A stretch of DNA of 5,546 bases from Candidatus Poseidoniaceae archaeon (GTDB lineage Archaea > Thermoplasmatota > Poseidoniia > Poseidoniales > Poseidoniaceae): NCBI GenBank assembly GCA_029250305.1, contig JAQXFM010000170.1:1-5546 (forward strand), in the 5' to 3' direction. Positions 5,518-5,546 of the stretch are shown piece after piece. The notes beneath the pieces are model-generated. The model did no database searches. It was not told the DNA's origin and saw nothing but the letters and a program-made list of their open reading frames with translations. A program made the translations under genes and the position numbers. The first letter of the stretch is position 1. Each line of letters begins with the position of its first letter.

Positions 5518-5546
5518 TAGGCACCCCTTCTCGTGATCTATGGGTT

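Noticed and set aside
5540..5546. ATGGGTT at the right edge as the start of a plus-strand gene
   Set aside because: Only two codons are visible, and the nearby GTGATCT is too close to serve as a ribosome-binding site.

Overview
The window looks archaeal or, less likely, bacterial. It has about 50% GC, tightly packed genes, Shine-Dalgarno sites that share bases with the preceding stop codon, and a DUF58 protein followed by a polytopic membrane protein. It also has a Roadblock/LC7 protein beside a very long coiled-coil protein. A marine Thermoplasmatota-type archaeon (for example Poseidoniales/MGII) is my best guess. That placement comes from gene content and style only, because no rRNA or other marker gene is present.

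Left part (1-1555, + strand): the C-terminal end of a DUF58 (MoxR-associated, von Willebrand-like) protein, then, after two bases, a protein of 407 residues with about eight membrane segments. They form one operon that begins outside the window.

Middle and right part (1558-5340, - strand): three genes transcribed toward the first operon. In transcription order they are a 112-residue stand-alone Roadblock/LC7 protein, a 1058-residue multidomain protein, and an 82-residue protein with two membrane segments. The large protein has an N-terminal DUF2226/DUF4388(PATAN)-like segment, an embedded Roadblock-like domain, a second PATAN-like segment, a coiled coil of nearly 300 residues, a helical region, a Pro/acidic linker and a short repeated C-terminal helix motif. 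All three genes lie in the same reading frame. At both junctions a TGA stop is followed by exactly three codons and then ATG, and the stop sits inside a GAGGTGAT-like ribosome-binding site. This suggests coupled translation and a common complex. Roadblock proteins usually act with small Ras-like GTPases, but no GTPase is encoded here.

The two operons converge with only two bases between their stop codons.

Right end (5341-5546): mostly without a recognised gene. It holds a 7-bp GC-rich hairpin, an isolated AT-rich 10-bp palindrome that could be a TATA box, and a short minus-strand reading frame (ATG at 5517, stop at 5425). That frame has a good ribosome-binding site and codes for a basic 30-residue peptide, or else is the end of a longer gene entering from the right.

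I find no mobile element, CRISPR array, tRNA or rRNA.
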